Positions 18,175 to 26,911 of a stretch of 64,000 nt of DNA are shown here, in pieces (position 1 is the first letter of the stretch; each line of letters opens with the position of its first letter). A program made the position numbers and the translations under genes. The DNA is from Microvirga mediterraneensis (lineage in GTDB: Bacteria > Pseudomonadota > Alphaproteobacteria > Rhizobiales > Beijerinckiaceae): the NCBI RefSeq assembly GCF_013520865.1, contig NZ_JACDXJ010000001.1:310001-374000 (forward strand). Direction: 5' to 3'. Under the pieces are notes generated by a model. That model was not told the DNA's origin and searched no databases. It worked only from the letters and a program-made list of their open reading frames with translations.

Positions 18175-19272
18175 ATGTCGCAACGTCCCCTCGTCAAAGC
18201 CGTCGGCGTGATCAGCGGCACGTCCATGGACGGTATCGACGTGTCCGTCGTGGACACGGACGGCGACACCGTCGTGAAGCCGGGGCCGGGACGGACCTTC
18301 TCCTATCCGGACGACCTGCGGAAAACCCTCCAGGCGCTCATCGCCCAGCCGGAGCGGGCGCAGAGCGAGCCGCTGGAGGACCTCGAGCGGGCTGTGACCG
18401 ACGCGCATATCGCGGCGATCCGGCGCTTCATGACGGAAACCGGCATTCCCGCCGGCGCCGTGAGCCTGATCGGCTTCCACGGCCAGACCGTCTATCACCG
18501 GCCGGAGGTGCGCTTCACGCGCCAGCTCGGCCTCGGCGACCGGGTGGCGGCGGCGCTCGGCATCGACACCGTCTATCGCTTCCGCCATGCGGACGTGGCC
18601 TCGGGCGGCGAAGGCGCGCCCTTCGTGCCGCTCTATCACCGGGCCCTGGCGAGCGATCTCGCGCAGCCTCTCATGATCCTCAATCTCGGCGGCGTCGGGA
18701 ACGTCACCTATATCGACGGTGACACCGTGATCGCCTTCGACACCGGGCCCGCGAGCGCGCTCCTCGATGACTTCATCCTGCGCCGCCGGAGCCTGAGCTT
18801 CGACGAGAACGGACAGCTCGCGGCCTCCGGCAAGGCGGACGCGAGGCTCGTCATGGAGTTCATGCTCAATCCGTTCTTCGACCGCCCCGCCCCGAAATCC
18901 CTTGACCGTCAGGATTTCCATGCCCGCGCCAAGGGCGTGGAGACCCTATCCGACGCGGACGGCGCCGCGACCCTGGCGGAGTTCACGATCCAGTCCGTCA
19001 TCGCCTCACTGCGCCATGTTCCGCGCGCGCCGCAGCGCTGGCTCGTCACCGGCGGCGGGCGGCGCAACGCGCATTTCATGAGACGTCTGCACGCGGAACT
19101 CGGCGTCCCCGTCGATCCGGTCGAAGCCGTGGGGTGGGACGGCGATTTCCTGGAGGCGCAGGCCTTCGGCTACCTGGCCGTGCGCTCCACCCTCGGCCTG
19201 CCCCTGAGTCTTCCCACCACGACGGGCGTGCCGCATCCCATGCCCGGCGGCGAGCTGAACCGCGCGGCGTGA
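18175..19272 (+). CDS. anmK: Anhydro-N-acetylmuramic acid kinase
   Basis: This 365-residue ASKHA kinase has the AnmK N-terminus VGVISGTSMDGIDVSVV. Further motifs are GFHGQTVYHRP, LNLGGVGNVTYID and FDTGPASALLDDF, with LVTGGGRRNAHFM at the C-terminal nucleotide site. It hydrolyses the 1,6-anhydro bond and phosphorylates, giving MurNAc-6-P in the cytoplasm. This is the entry point for lytic-transglycosylase products. It is followed after 7 bases by a beta-lactamase-fold gene and then murQ, whose product uses its product. All motifs are intact. Confidence 0.95.
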   Translation: MSQRPLVKAVGVISGTSMDGIDVSVVDTDGDTVVKPGPGRTFSYPDDLRKTLQALIAQPERAQSEPLEDLERAVTDAHIAAIRRFMTETGIPAGAVSLIGFHGQTVYHRPEVRFTRQLGLGDRVAAALGIDTVYRFRHADVASGGEGAPFVPLYHRALASDLAQPLMILNLGGVGNVTYIDGDTVIAFDTGPASALLDDFILRRRSLSFDENGQLAASGKADARLVMEFMLNPFFDRPAPKSLDRQDFHARAKGVETLSDADGAATLAEFTIQSVIASLRHVPRAPQRWLVTGGGRRNAHFMRRLHAELGVPVDPVEAVGWDGDFLEAQAFGYLAVRSTLGLPLSLPTTTGVPHPMPGGELNRAA

Positions 19273-19279
19273 ACGCATC

Positions 19280-20305
19280 ATGCCTCTGACAGCCTTGATC
19301 GACCGCGCCTTCGCACCCGCCGCCGCCTCCGTTCGCGACGGCCGGATTCCGGGCGCCGTGCTCGGAATCGTCACGGCCGATGGCGAGCGGGCCGTGCAAT
19401 GGACGGGCCATGCGCAGATCGAGCCGGAACGCGACGTTGTTTCCCGTGAAACATGGTTCGATCTCGCATCTCTCACCAAGGTCATCTTCACCACGACGCG
19501 CATCCTGCATCTGGTGGAAGCGGGCCGGATTGGGCTCGACGATCCCCTTGTGACGGTCATCCCGGACCTGCGCCAGTACGACATGAACGCGGCGGAGCGG
19601 CGGCTCCCCTTCCGCCAATGCCTCGCGCACCAGACGCACCTGCCGGCCGTCGAGCCGCTCTACACCTACGGCCAGGACCCGAATACCCTGCGGGCCTTCA
19701 TCCTGCAGCGCGTCTGGCAGAGCGGGCCTCCCGTTTATTCAGATATCAACTTCATGCTGCTCGGCATCGCCATCGAGCGCATCACCGGACGGGCGCTGAT
19801 CGATCAACCCCTGCCTGAACGCTTCTCTTTCCGGCCCGACCCGCAGCTCTGCGCGGCGACCGAGAAGGACACGTGGCGCGGACGCGTCGTTCGCGGCGAA
19901 GTGCACGACGAGAACGCCTTCGCCCTCGGCGGCGCGTCAGGCCATGCGGGGTTGTTCGGCACCATCGACGGCGTGCTCGATTTCGCCCGCTCGCTCCTCG
20001 ACGGCTCCGCCCTTTCGCCGGCCTCCATCAGGGCCATCCGCACGCGCGAATCGGAGAAGCGCACGGTCGGCTGGGAGGGCTTCCACCCGGGCTGGCACGG
20101 CGGCGATTCCTGCTCCCCCGACACCATCGGTCACACGGGCTTCACCGGTACCGGGCTATGGGTCGATTTCGAACGCGGCCTGGCATGGTCGCTGCTCACC
20201 AACCGCGTCCATCCCAGCAGGCACACGGACAGCGGAATCCTCCCCTTGCGCCGTGCAACAGGCGAGCAGGTGATCGCGTTGTTCGACCAAACCGCGCGAC
20301 TTTAA
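19280..20305 (+). CDS. Beta-lactamase/penicillin-binding-fold serine hydrolase, possible muropeptide amidase
   Basis: This 341-residue serine hydrolase has the catalytic SxxK motif SLTK (S64, K67), a YSD in the place of YxN (Y153) and HTG in the place of KTG (H285). No signal peptide is visible, so it is probably cytoplasmic. It is more like class C/esterase-type family members than a resistance enzyme. In Bacillus subtilis a member of the same fold, AmiE (YbbE), sits with murQ and nagZ and removes peptides from MurNAc. Position between anmK and murQ suggests an equivalent step here. DD-peptidase or esterase activity is the alternative. Confidence 0.75.
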   Translation: MPLTALIDRAFAPAAASVRDGRIPGAVLGIVTADGERAVQWTGHAQIEPERDVVSRETWFDLASLTKVIFTTTRILHLVEAGRIGLDDPLVTVIPDLRQYDMNAAERRLPFRQCLAHQTHLPAVEPLYTYGQDPNTLRAFILQRVWQSGPPVYSDINFMLLGIAIERITGRALIDQPLPERFSFRPDPQLCAATEKDTWRGRVVRGEVHDENAFALGGASGHAGLFGTIDGVLDFARSLLDGSALSPASIRAIRTRESEKRTVGWEGFHPGWHGGDSCSPDTIGHTGFTGTGLWVDFERGLAWSLLTNRVHPSRHTDSGILPLRRATGEQVIALFDQTARL

Positions 20306-20374
20306 GGATGCCAACAGAAAGTTGATCACCGCCCCCGTCCGGACCCCTTCGGGGCGTTGTGAAGATTCGTCAAC

Positions 20375-20393
20375 TGGTCCTATATTGGTCTGG
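20375..20393 (+). promoter_or_regulatory. Candidate operator C overlapping a murQ promoter
   Basis: TGGTCCTATATTGGTCTGG aligns with operators A and B around ATATTGG. It also contains TATATT, which with TTGTGA 18 bases upstream (20357-20362) makes a plausible promoter. The murQ start is 16 bases downstream. A repressor on this site would cover the -10 box. This suggests murQ has its own promoter as well as read-through from anmK. Confidence 0.5.
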
Positions 20394-20408
20394 AAGAAAG
20401 TTGGCACA

Positions 20409-21299
20409 ATGGCGACAGAACATTTCAGTACCCGCTACCAGGATCTCGACACTTGGCCGAGCCTCGACGTTCTCTCGGCTTTCTATGAAGGCCAGCTGGC
20501 GGCGGTGGCCGCCGTCAGGCCCTCGCTTCCGGCCATCGCGGCCGCGGCGGAAGAGGCGGTGAAGCGCCTGCGCCGGGGCGGACGGCTCGTCTATGCGGGC
20601 GCAGGCACCTCGGGTCGCATCGGCGTCCAGGACGGAACGGAACTGCCGCCGACCTTCAACTGGCCCGACGAAAGGGTGGTCTATCTGATCGCCGGCGGCA
20701 CGGGCGCCATCATGCAGGCGGTCGAGAACGCCGAGGATTCGGTCGAGGAAGGCATCGCGGGGATTCGCGACAACGGCATCGGCCCGGACGATGTGGTGAT
20801 CGGCGTCGCGGCGAGCGGCCGGACGCCGTTCACCATCGCGGCCCTGAAGGAAGCGGCCTCGCGCGGCGCACAGACCATCGGCATCTCCAACAATCCCGAT
20901 ACGCCTATTCTGGACGCCTGCTCCCACCCGATTCTCGCCGATACCGGCGAGGAGGTGATCGCCGGTTCGACCCGCATGAAGGCGGGCACGGCGCAGAAGA
21001 TCATCCTCAATCTCCTGTCCACCCTGATCATGGTGCGCATGGACCGGGTCTATCGCGGCCTTATGGTCAACATGCGGGCGACGAACGCGAAGTTGCGCCG
21101 CCGCAGCGAGATCATGGTCGCGCAGATCACCGATTGCGACGACGCCACCGCCATCGAGGCGATCCGGCAATCGGACGGCGACCTGAAGACCGCCGTTCTC
21201 ATCGCGCTCGGCGCGAGCCCGGAGGACGCGCGCGGCGCGCTCGCGCGAAACGGTGGCAATCTGCGCAAAGCCCTGGCAGACTTCACCAAGACGACATAA
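20409..21299 (+). CDS. murQ: N-acetylmuramic acid 6-phosphate etherase
   Basis: This 296-residue SIS-domain lyase has the MurQ motifs GAGTSGRIGVQDGTELPPTF, VIGVAASGRTPFTIAAL and GSTRMKAGTAQKIILNLLST. A C-terminal small helical domain follows (GDLKTAVLIALGASPEDARG). It removes the D-lactyl ether from MurNAc-6-P to give GlcNAc-6-P, which NagA then deacetylates. The ATG at 20409 was chosen over a TTG 87 bases upstream because MATEHFSTRYQDLDTWP is the normal family N-terminus and the longer form would span the promoter-like region. Confidence 0.96.
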   Translation: MATEHFSTRYQDLDTWPSLDVLSAFYEGQLAAVAAVRPSLPAIAAAAEEAVKRLRRGGRLVYAGAGTSGRIGVQDGTELPPTFNWPDERVVYLIAGGTGAIMQAVENAEDSVEEGIAGIRDNGIGPDDVVIGVAASGRTPFTIAALKEAASRGAQTIGISNNPDTPILDACSHPILADTGEEVIAGSTRMKAGTAQKIILNLLSTLIMVRMDRVYRGLMVNMRATNAKLRRRSEIMVAQITDCDDATAIEAIRQSDGDLKTAVLIALGASPEDARGALARNGGNLRKALADFTKTT

Positions 21300-21337
21300 G
21301 GGCCGGCTAATCCGGCCGAAACAAGAGGCGACGGGTC

Positions 21338-22246
21338 ATGGGGCTGGGGCTTGGCATCGACGCGGGCGGCACCGCCACGCGCTGGCGGCTGGCGGATACG
21401 GGCGGCCAATGCCTGGCCCAAGGGTCCGTCGCCCCCCTGACCGGCCATCTCTTCTCCGCCGCCGCGGAGGAGCGCGCGCGCCAGATCGTCCTCGACATGG
21501 CCCAGGCGGTGATGAAGCAGGGCCGGCCGCTCGGCATCATCGCGGGCATCACGGGGCTGACCCGCGACACACCCGCCGAGGCGACTATGCGGTCCCTGTT
21601 CGCGGAGACCTTCGAGCTCGCGCCGGACAAGGTCTTCGTCGCGGAGGACATGTGGATCGCCTACCTGTCCTATTTCGCCCTGGGTGAAGGCATCCTGGTC
21701 TATAGCGGCACCGGCTCAATCGGCTATTACCTCTCGGAGGACAAGGAGGTCATCCGGGTCGGCGGGCGCGGCAACCTGATCGACGACGGCGGCTCCGGCT
21801 TCTGGATTGCCCGCGAGGCCCTCAAGGCCGTGCTGCGCGCCGAGGAGGAAAGCCCCGGAGCAGGCTGGACGACGATCCTCGGCACCTGCCTGGCCAAGGC
21901 TCTGGGCGGCACGGATTGGAACGTCGTGCGGTCCTTCGTCTATGGCGGAGACCGCGGCAAGATCGGCTCCCTCGCCCGCGCCGTGGGCGAAGCGGCCCAG
22001 GCTGGCGACGGGACCGCCCTGGCCATCCTGAAGGACGCAGGCGAGGAACTGGCCCGCCTTGCCAATGCGCTGATCAAGCGCCTCGGCCCCCGGCCCGTGG
22101 CTCTCGTGGGCGGCTCGGCACGGCTGCACCCGGTCCTGTCCGACGCCTTCCGGAAGCGGCTGGTGGCGCCGGTCGAGTTCATCGCCACCGACCTGGACGC
22201 CGCCCTCACGGCAGCCCGCTTGGCGGCCACGCTCAACGCAGCGTGA
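21338..22246 (+). CDS. BadF/BcrA-family amino-sugar kinase, MurK-like
   Basis: This 302-residue ASKHA kinase starts MGLGLGIDAGGTATRWRLAD. It has the phosphate-2 region YSGTGSIGYY and the adenosine site ALVGGSARLHPVL. It is a paralogue of the kinase at 9.1 kb but diverged. Placement right after murQ suggests it phosphorylates free MurNAc (and perhaps GlcNAc), like MurK of Clostridium, so that both anhydro- and reducing-end MurNAc reach MurQ. GAGG precedes the ATG. The function is inferred from family and context. Confidence 0.78.
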   Translation: MGLGLGIDAGGTATRWRLADTGGQCLAQGSVAPLTGHLFSAAAEERARQIVLDMAQAVMKQGRPLGIIAGITGLTRDTPAEATMRSLFAETFELAPDKVFVAEDMWIAYLSYFALGEGILVYSGTGSIGYYLSEDKEVIRVGGRGNLIDDGGSGFWIAREALKAVLRAEEESPGAGWTTILGTCLAKALGGTDWNVVRSFVYGGDRGKIGSLARAVGEAAQAGDGTALAILKDAGEELARLANALIKRLGPRPVALVGGSARLHPVLSDAFRKRLVAPVEFIATDLDAALTAARLAATLNAA

Positions 22247-22299
22247 TGCAGGATCAAGATCGCTTTCTTGCGGCTGCCCGATCGAGTTCCTAGATGGTC

Positions 22300-22448
22300 T
22301 GGCGCAGCCCCACCTCTCCTTGAGGGAGAGGTCGACGTGCGTCAGCGCGGCGGGTGAGGGGTTACCCCCTCTCCGGATGGACCTGTACCCCTCACCCTCG
22401 CTGCGCTCGACCTCTCCCCAGTGGGGAGAGGTGTGGCCGCGGCAAGCG
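22300..22448. repeat. Palindromic intergenic repeat (CCTCTCC type)
   Basis: ACCTCTCCTTGAGGGAGAGGT opens the element and CCTCTCCCCAGTGGGGAGAGG closes it. GGTGAGGGGTTACCCC and ACCCCTCACC pair in between. It lies between the MurK-like and PfkB kinase genes and may loosen their cotranscription. No gene is present. Confidence 0.75.
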
Positions 22449-22531
22449 GCGTCCCCCGGAAGAGCTTGCCTAATCGGCCCTGCTCGTCCAAGACTGCCCG
22501 CATCGTATCCAGATCCGAGACGATTTCAGCG

Positions 22532-23434
22532 ATGCATGCTCTCTTCGTGGGCCAGACCTATATCGACGTGACCTTCCTGGCGGACGAGCTTCCGACGGGG
22601 GACGAGAAAACCGTGGCGCGGGATTATGCGATCTCGTTCGGCGGCAACGCGGTCACGGCCGCCTTCGCCTGCGCCAAGCTCGGAATCGCTCCCGATCTGC
22701 TGACCTCTATCGCCGACGACTGGCTCGGCCGCATGTTCATCGACATGGCGGCGAAATACGGCATTTCGGTCCACCACCGGAAGGTCCACGAATCGTCCCT
22801 GTCCTTCATCATGCCCCGGGGCGGCAAGCGCGCCATCGTCCGCTGCCGCGACGACCATTACCTGCATCCGGTGCCGCCGCTGAACCTCCAGGGCTGCAAG
22901 GCCCTGCATCTCGATGGCCATCAGGCGGACGCGGCCATGCACTACGCCAAGATCTGCCGCGAATCCGGCATCCTCACCTCTCTCGACGGCGGCGGCCTGC
23001 GCTCCAACACCCATGAACTCCTCGAATTCATCGACGTGGCCATCGTGGCCGAGCGTCTCTGCGAGCAGATGGACCTGTCCCCGTCCGGGATGCTGGAATA
23101 TCTCAAGAGCCGCGGCTGCAAGATCGGCGGCGTGACCTTGGGCGAGCGTGGCCTCGTCTGGTACGACGAGACCGGCCAGGAAAGCGTACTGCCGGCCCTG
23201 AACGTTCCCGGCGAGGCGGTGGTGGACACCAACGGCGCGGGCGACATCTTCCATGGGGCTTATGTCTATTCCGCCATGGCCCGCCCCGACCTGCCCTGGC
23301 GCGAACATTTCATTTTCGCCCGCGCGGCCTCCGCCCATGCGATCCAGCATCTCGGCAACGAGGCGAGTCTTCCGAGCATTGAAGACATCGCCCAGGTGCA
23401 GGAGCGCTACACCGAGCGCAAGCTGGCGGCCTGA
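22532..23434 (+). CDS. PfkB-family carbohydrate kinase
   Basis: This 300-residue ribokinase-fold protein has the N-terminal glycine pair region AISFGGNAVTAAFACAKLG and the C-terminal PfkB signature DTNGAGDIFHGAYV, with catalytic Asp at about 238. Members phosphorylate ribose, fructose, ketodeoxygluconate, nucleosides or tagatose-6-P. The start MHALFVGQTYID fits the family; the upstream open frame runs into the repeat. It ends the cell-wall salvage gene series, 285 bases after the MurK-like gene, so operon membership is uncertain. The exact substrate is not known. Confidence 0.82.
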   Translation: MHALFVGQTYIDVTFLADELPTGDEKTVARDYAISFGGNAVTAAFACAKLGIAPDLLTSIADDWLGRMFIDMAAKYGISVHHRKVHESSLSFIMPRGGKRAIVRCRDDHYLHPVPPLNLQGCKALHLDGHQADAAMHYAKICRESGILTSLDGGGLRSNTHELLEFIDVAIVAERLCEQMDLSPSGMLEYLKSRGCKIGGVTLGERGLVWYDETGQESVLPALNVPGEAVVDTNGAGDIFHGAYVYSAMARPDLPWREHFIFARAASAHAIQHLGNEASLPSIEDIAQVQERYTERKLAA

Positions 23435-23438
23435 GGCT

Positions 23439-25034
23439 TCACGTCAGACCTGTCTCCGCGAGATCCCACCTGCGCGTGATCCCGATGGCCTCCAAGAACG
23501 CTTCGTCGTGGCTGACGATCAGCAGCGCGCCGTCATAGGCCCGCAGCCCCGCCTCGACGGCTTCGATGGAATCGATGTCGAGATGGTTCGTCGGCTCGTC
23601 GAGAATCAAGAATGCGGGCGGCTTCGGCCCGCCCAGCACGCAGGCGAGGCCTGCGCGCAGCAATTGCCCGCCGCTTAAGGTGGAGACCGGCTGCAGGGCC
23701 GCGTCGGCGCGGAACATGAACCGGGCGAGGGCTGCCCGGCAGGCATTCTCGTTCGCCTCCGGGTTGATGCGGCGGAAATTGTCGCGGATCGACAAGGAGG
23801 GATCGAGCAGGCTCACCTGCTGATCGAACAGGGCGAACTCCGTCATGACCTTCACGCTCCCGGTCCGAGGCTGCAGCTGCCCGGTGATCAGCGCCAGCAA
23901 CGTGGTCTTGCCCGATCCGTTCGGTCCGGTGACGGCGACGCGCTCCGGCCCGACGATGGCAAGCGAGAGATCGCGCAGGATCGGCTGCTTCGGCTCGTAG
24001 CTGGCGCTCGCGCCGTCGATGGCGAGAACCGTCCTGCCGGCGGGCAGATGCGTCGGCGGAAGCACCACGGAGAACGGCTGCAAGACCTCGATGCGTTCGC
24101 GCGCGGACGCAGCCTCCTCGTGAGCCTGCACGCGGCGGCGCTCGGCGAGACGGGCGTTGCTGGCGCCCGTTTCCTCGCTGCGGTTCTTCTGCCCGTTCAT
24201 GAGGATGAGCGGCATGTCGCCCTTGGCGCGCTTTCGTTTTCCGGCGCCGTCCTTGCGCGCTTTCTTCTCGGCGGTTTCCTGCGCTTTCCGGTCGACATCG
24301 GCCACGCGCTTTTCCGCATCCGCCAGATCGCGCCGGGCGGCCGCGAGTTCCAGCGCCTTGCGCTCACGGTACCGGCTCCAGTTGCCGCCGTAGCGCCTCG
24401 CCCCGAGCGATGTCAGCTCGACGATGGCATCCATGGTGTCGAGCAGTTCCCGGTCATGGCTGACGACGATCGCCCCTCCCCTCCAGCCGGCGAGAAGACC
24501 GAGCACAGCATCGCGACCGTCCCGGTCGAGGTTGTTCGTCGGCTCGTCGAGGAGCAGGAAATCGGGCTCCGAGAACACGAGCGCGGCGAGGCGGGCGCGC
24601 GTGTTCTGCCCACCTGACAGTTTCGACAGCACTGTGTCGGGCGGGGCATCGAGACCGACTTTCGCGAGGGCGGAGCCCATGCGGGCCTCCAGGGTCCAGT
24701 CGGCATGGGCCAGTTCCTCGGCCGAGGCGTCGCCAATCTCGGCGCGGCGCAGGAGAGCCAGCGCGTCGACGGCCCCGAACAGGGACGCGATGGTTCCGTC
24801 CGGATCGGCCTGTACATTCTGGTGCAGGATTCCCAGGTTGCCGTGAACGGTGACATGGCCCGAATGGGGCTGCAGCGCGCCGGTGATCAACCGGAGGAGC
24901 GTGGTCTTGCCGATGCCGTTGCGGCCGACGAGCCCTGTCCGCTCCGGACCGAAGCTGAGATCGAGATCGGAAAGAAGGGAGCGCCCGTCAGGCGCGGAGC
25001 ATGAAAGATGGGAGAGTGTGATCGAAGCAGGCAT
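23439..25034 (-). CDS. ABC-F family ATPase (two cassettes, no membrane domain)
   Basis: This 531-residue protein has two ABC cassettes. The first has Walker A GRNGIGKTT and signature LSGGQNTRA; the second has TGPNGSGKTT and LSGGQLLRAGL. Between them lies a charged linker (about residues 240-310, many K/R/E). No membrane segments are present. ABC-F proteins act on ribosomes as translation factors or antibiotic protection proteins. The start MPASITLSH was chosen over a far upstream ATG. It is convergent with the PfkB gene (4-base gap) and lies downstream of prfC. Specific function unknown. Confidence 0.88.
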   Translation of the reverse strand: MPASITLSHLSCSAPDGRSLLSDLDLSFGPERTGLVGRNGIGKTTLLRLITGALQPHSGHVTVHGNLGILHQNVQADPDGTIASLFGAVDALALLRRAEIGDASAEELAHADWTLEARMGSALAKVGLDAPPDTVLSKLSGGQNTRARLAALVFSEPDFLLLDEPTNNLDRDGRDAVLGLLAGWRGGAIVVSHDRELLDTMDAIVELTSLGARRYGGNWSRYRERKALELAAARRDLADAEKRVADVDRKAQETAEKKARKDGAGKRKRAKGDMPLILMNGQKNRSEETGASNARLAERRRVQAHEEAASARERIEVLQPFSVVLPPTHLPAGRTVLAIDGASASYEPKQPILRDLSLAIVGPERVAVTGPNGSGKTTLLALITGQLQPRTGSVKVMTEFALFDQQVSLLDPSLSIRDNFRRINPEANENACRAALARFMFRADAALQPVSTLSGGQLLRAGLACVLGGPKPPAFLILDEPTNHLDIDSIEAVEAGLRAYDGALLIVSHDEAFLEAIGITRRWDLAETGLT

Positions 25035-25203
25035 GGATATGGATGTTCCCGGTGGCAAGGCAGGTCGGCATTGCTGTCCGGTTGAAATCCATTGCGGCAC
25101 ATATCCTGTCGAAACGAACGCCTCTCGGGCGTCCGGTGTCCTTATAGGGAAGGCAGCGCCCGGTCGCAAGTTCGCGGCCGGACGCCTCGTCGTCGCAAGG
25201 CCG

Positions 25204-26787
25204 TCAGGCGGCCTTCTTCTGGTAGTCCTTCACGTCCGAGAACCGGATCGCCTTGTAGCGGTCGACCTCGTATTGAAGGTTGAACATGTTAGGCGCCATG
25301 AAGACGGGCGCATCGTCGAGATCCCGCGCCATGGACGACAGGTGGCTCTCGATGAACTTGTCGAGTTCCCGCGGATCGTCCGCCGTGATCCAGCGGCAGA
25401 TGGAGAAGCGCGTCGGTTCGTAATCGATCGGCAGGCCGTATTCGGCCGCGAGACGCTCTTTGAGCACGTCGAGCTGCAGGGCGCCGACCACGCCCACGAT
25501 GGCGCCCGACCCGTCCTGCGGCACGAAGAGCTGCACGACGCCTTCTTCCGCCATCTGCTGCAGCGCCTCGCGCAGCTTCTTCGCCTTCATGGCATCCTGC
25601 AGCTTGATGCGGCGCAGGATTTCCGGCGCGAAGCTCGGCACGCCGCGGAACACGATGTCCTCGCCTTCCGTCAGCGTATCGCCGATGCGCAGGGTCCCGT
25701 GGTTCGGAATGCCGACCACGTCGCCCGCCCAGGCCTCGTCCGCGATGGCGCGGTCCTGGGCGAAGAAGAATTGCGGCGCGTTCAGGCTCATGGGCTTGCC
25801 CGTGCGCACGAGCTTCACCTTCATGCCGCGCTGGAGCTTGCCCGAGCAGATGCGCATGAAGGCGATGCGGTCGCGGTGGTTCGGATCCATGTTGGCCTGG
25901 ATCTTGAACACGAAGCCCGACATCTTGGGCTCGCCCGCCTCGACGAGACGCTTGTCCGCCTCCTGGCCGCGCGGCGGCGGCGCGTAAGCCGCCAGCGCGT
26001 CGATGAGGTCGCGCACGCCGAAATTGCGCAGGGCGCTGCCGAAGAACACGGGCGTGAGATGGCCTTCGCGGAAGGCCTGCAGGTCGAAGGGCTTGCAGGC
26101 CTCCTGGGCCAGCATGACCTCCTCCTGCCATGCATCCGCCTCTTCCGGCGGCAGCAGGCTCATGAGCTTCGGATCCTCCGGGCCTGCGACCTCCGTCGGC
26201 TCGTCGTCCGTGTCGATGCGCCGGACCATGTTGCGGCGCAGGTCGAAGGTGCCGGCGAAGCTCTTGCCCTGGCTGATCGGCCAGGTGACGGGCGCGGTGT
26301 CCAGCGCCAGCGTCTTCTCGATCTCGTCGAGCAGGTCGAAGGGGCTGCGCGCCTCGCGGTCCATCTTGTTGATGAAGGTGACGATCGGGATGTCGCGCAT
26401 GCGGCACACTTCGAAGAGCTTGCGCGTGCGCGCCTCGATACCCTTCGCGGCGTCGATCACCATGATGGCCGAATCCACCGCCGTCAGGGTCCGGTAGGTG
26501 TCCTCCGAGAAGTCCTCGTGGCCCGGCGTGTCGAGCAGGTTGAAGACGCAGCCGCCATATTCGAAGGTCATGACCGAGGTCACGACCGAGATGCCGCGCT
26601 CCTTCTCGATGCCCATCCAGTCGGACCGGGTGGATACGCGGTTCTTCTTGGCCTTTACCTCGCCGGCGAGCTGGATCGCGCCTCCGAACAGCAGGAGCTT
26701 TTCGGTCAGCGTGGTCTTGCCCGCGTCTGGGTGGGAGATGATCGCAAAGGTGCGGCGGCGGCCCACGGGGGCCGGAAGATCGGTCAT
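25204..26787 (-). CDS. prfC: Peptide chain release factor 3
   Basis: This 527-residue translational GTPase has G1 HPDAGKTT, G3 DTPGHEDF and G4 NKMD motifs. The RF3-specific C-terminal region follows (VGVVGALQLDVLKERLAAEYG, EPTRFSICRWI). It recycles RF1 and RF2 from the ribosome after termination. Its length is typical (about 530). It is divergent from a small transcription unit at 26.9 kb that carries a perfect 16S-complementary SD. All GTPase motifs are intact. Confidence 0.97.
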   Translation of the reverse strand: MTDLPAPVGRRRTFAIISHPDAGKTTLTEKLLLFGGAIQLAGEVKAKKNRVSTRSDWMGIEKERGISVVTSVMTFEYGGCVFNLLDTPGHEDFSEDTYRTLTAVDSAIMVIDAAKGIEARTRKLFEVCRMRDIPIVTFINKMDREARSPFDLLDEIEKTLALDTAPVTWPISQGKSFAGTFDLRRNMVRRIDTDDEPTEVAGPEDPKLMSLLPPEEADAWQEEVMLAQEACKPFDLQAFREGHLTPVFFGSALRNFGVRDLIDALAAYAPPPRGQEADKRLVEAGEPKMSGFVFKIQANMDPNHRDRIAFMRICSGKLQRGMKVKLVRTGKPMSLNAPQFFFAQDRAIADEAWAGDVVGIPNHGTLRIGDTLTEGEDIVFRGVPSFAPEILRRIKLQDAMKAKKLREALQQMAEEGVVQLFVPQDGSGAIVGVVGALQLDVLKERLAAEYGLPIDYEPTRFSICRWITADDPRELDKFIESHLSSMARDLDDAPVFMAPNMFNLQYEVDRYKAIRFSDVKDYQKKAA

Positions 26788-26894
26788 GACGGTTTGAAAA
26801 TTCTCTGGAAACGACGGTTGAGGACAGAACGCCGCAGCGCCCCGCCCTTTTGCTATGCTCTTCTCACCCCATATGGGGGTTTCCCGTCAACAGC

Positions 26895-26911
26895 GAAAGG
26901 AGGTGATCCAG
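26895..26911 (+). promoter_or_regulatory. Extreme Shine-Dalgarno, 17-nt match to the 16S rRNA 3'-end complement
   Basis: GAAAGGAGGTGATCCAG equals the complement of the bacterial 16S 3' end (CTGGATCACCTCCTTTC). Normal SDs match only 4-8 bases. It ends on the first base of the GTG start of the 24-codon ORF, with 7 bases between GGAGG and GTG. Confidence 0.85.

Noticed and set aside
24850..26910. 711-codon plus frame opposite prfC that ends in the 24-codon ORF
   Set aside because: It is the antisense shadow of prfC. Only the last 25 codons, after the perfect SD, are treated as a possible gene.
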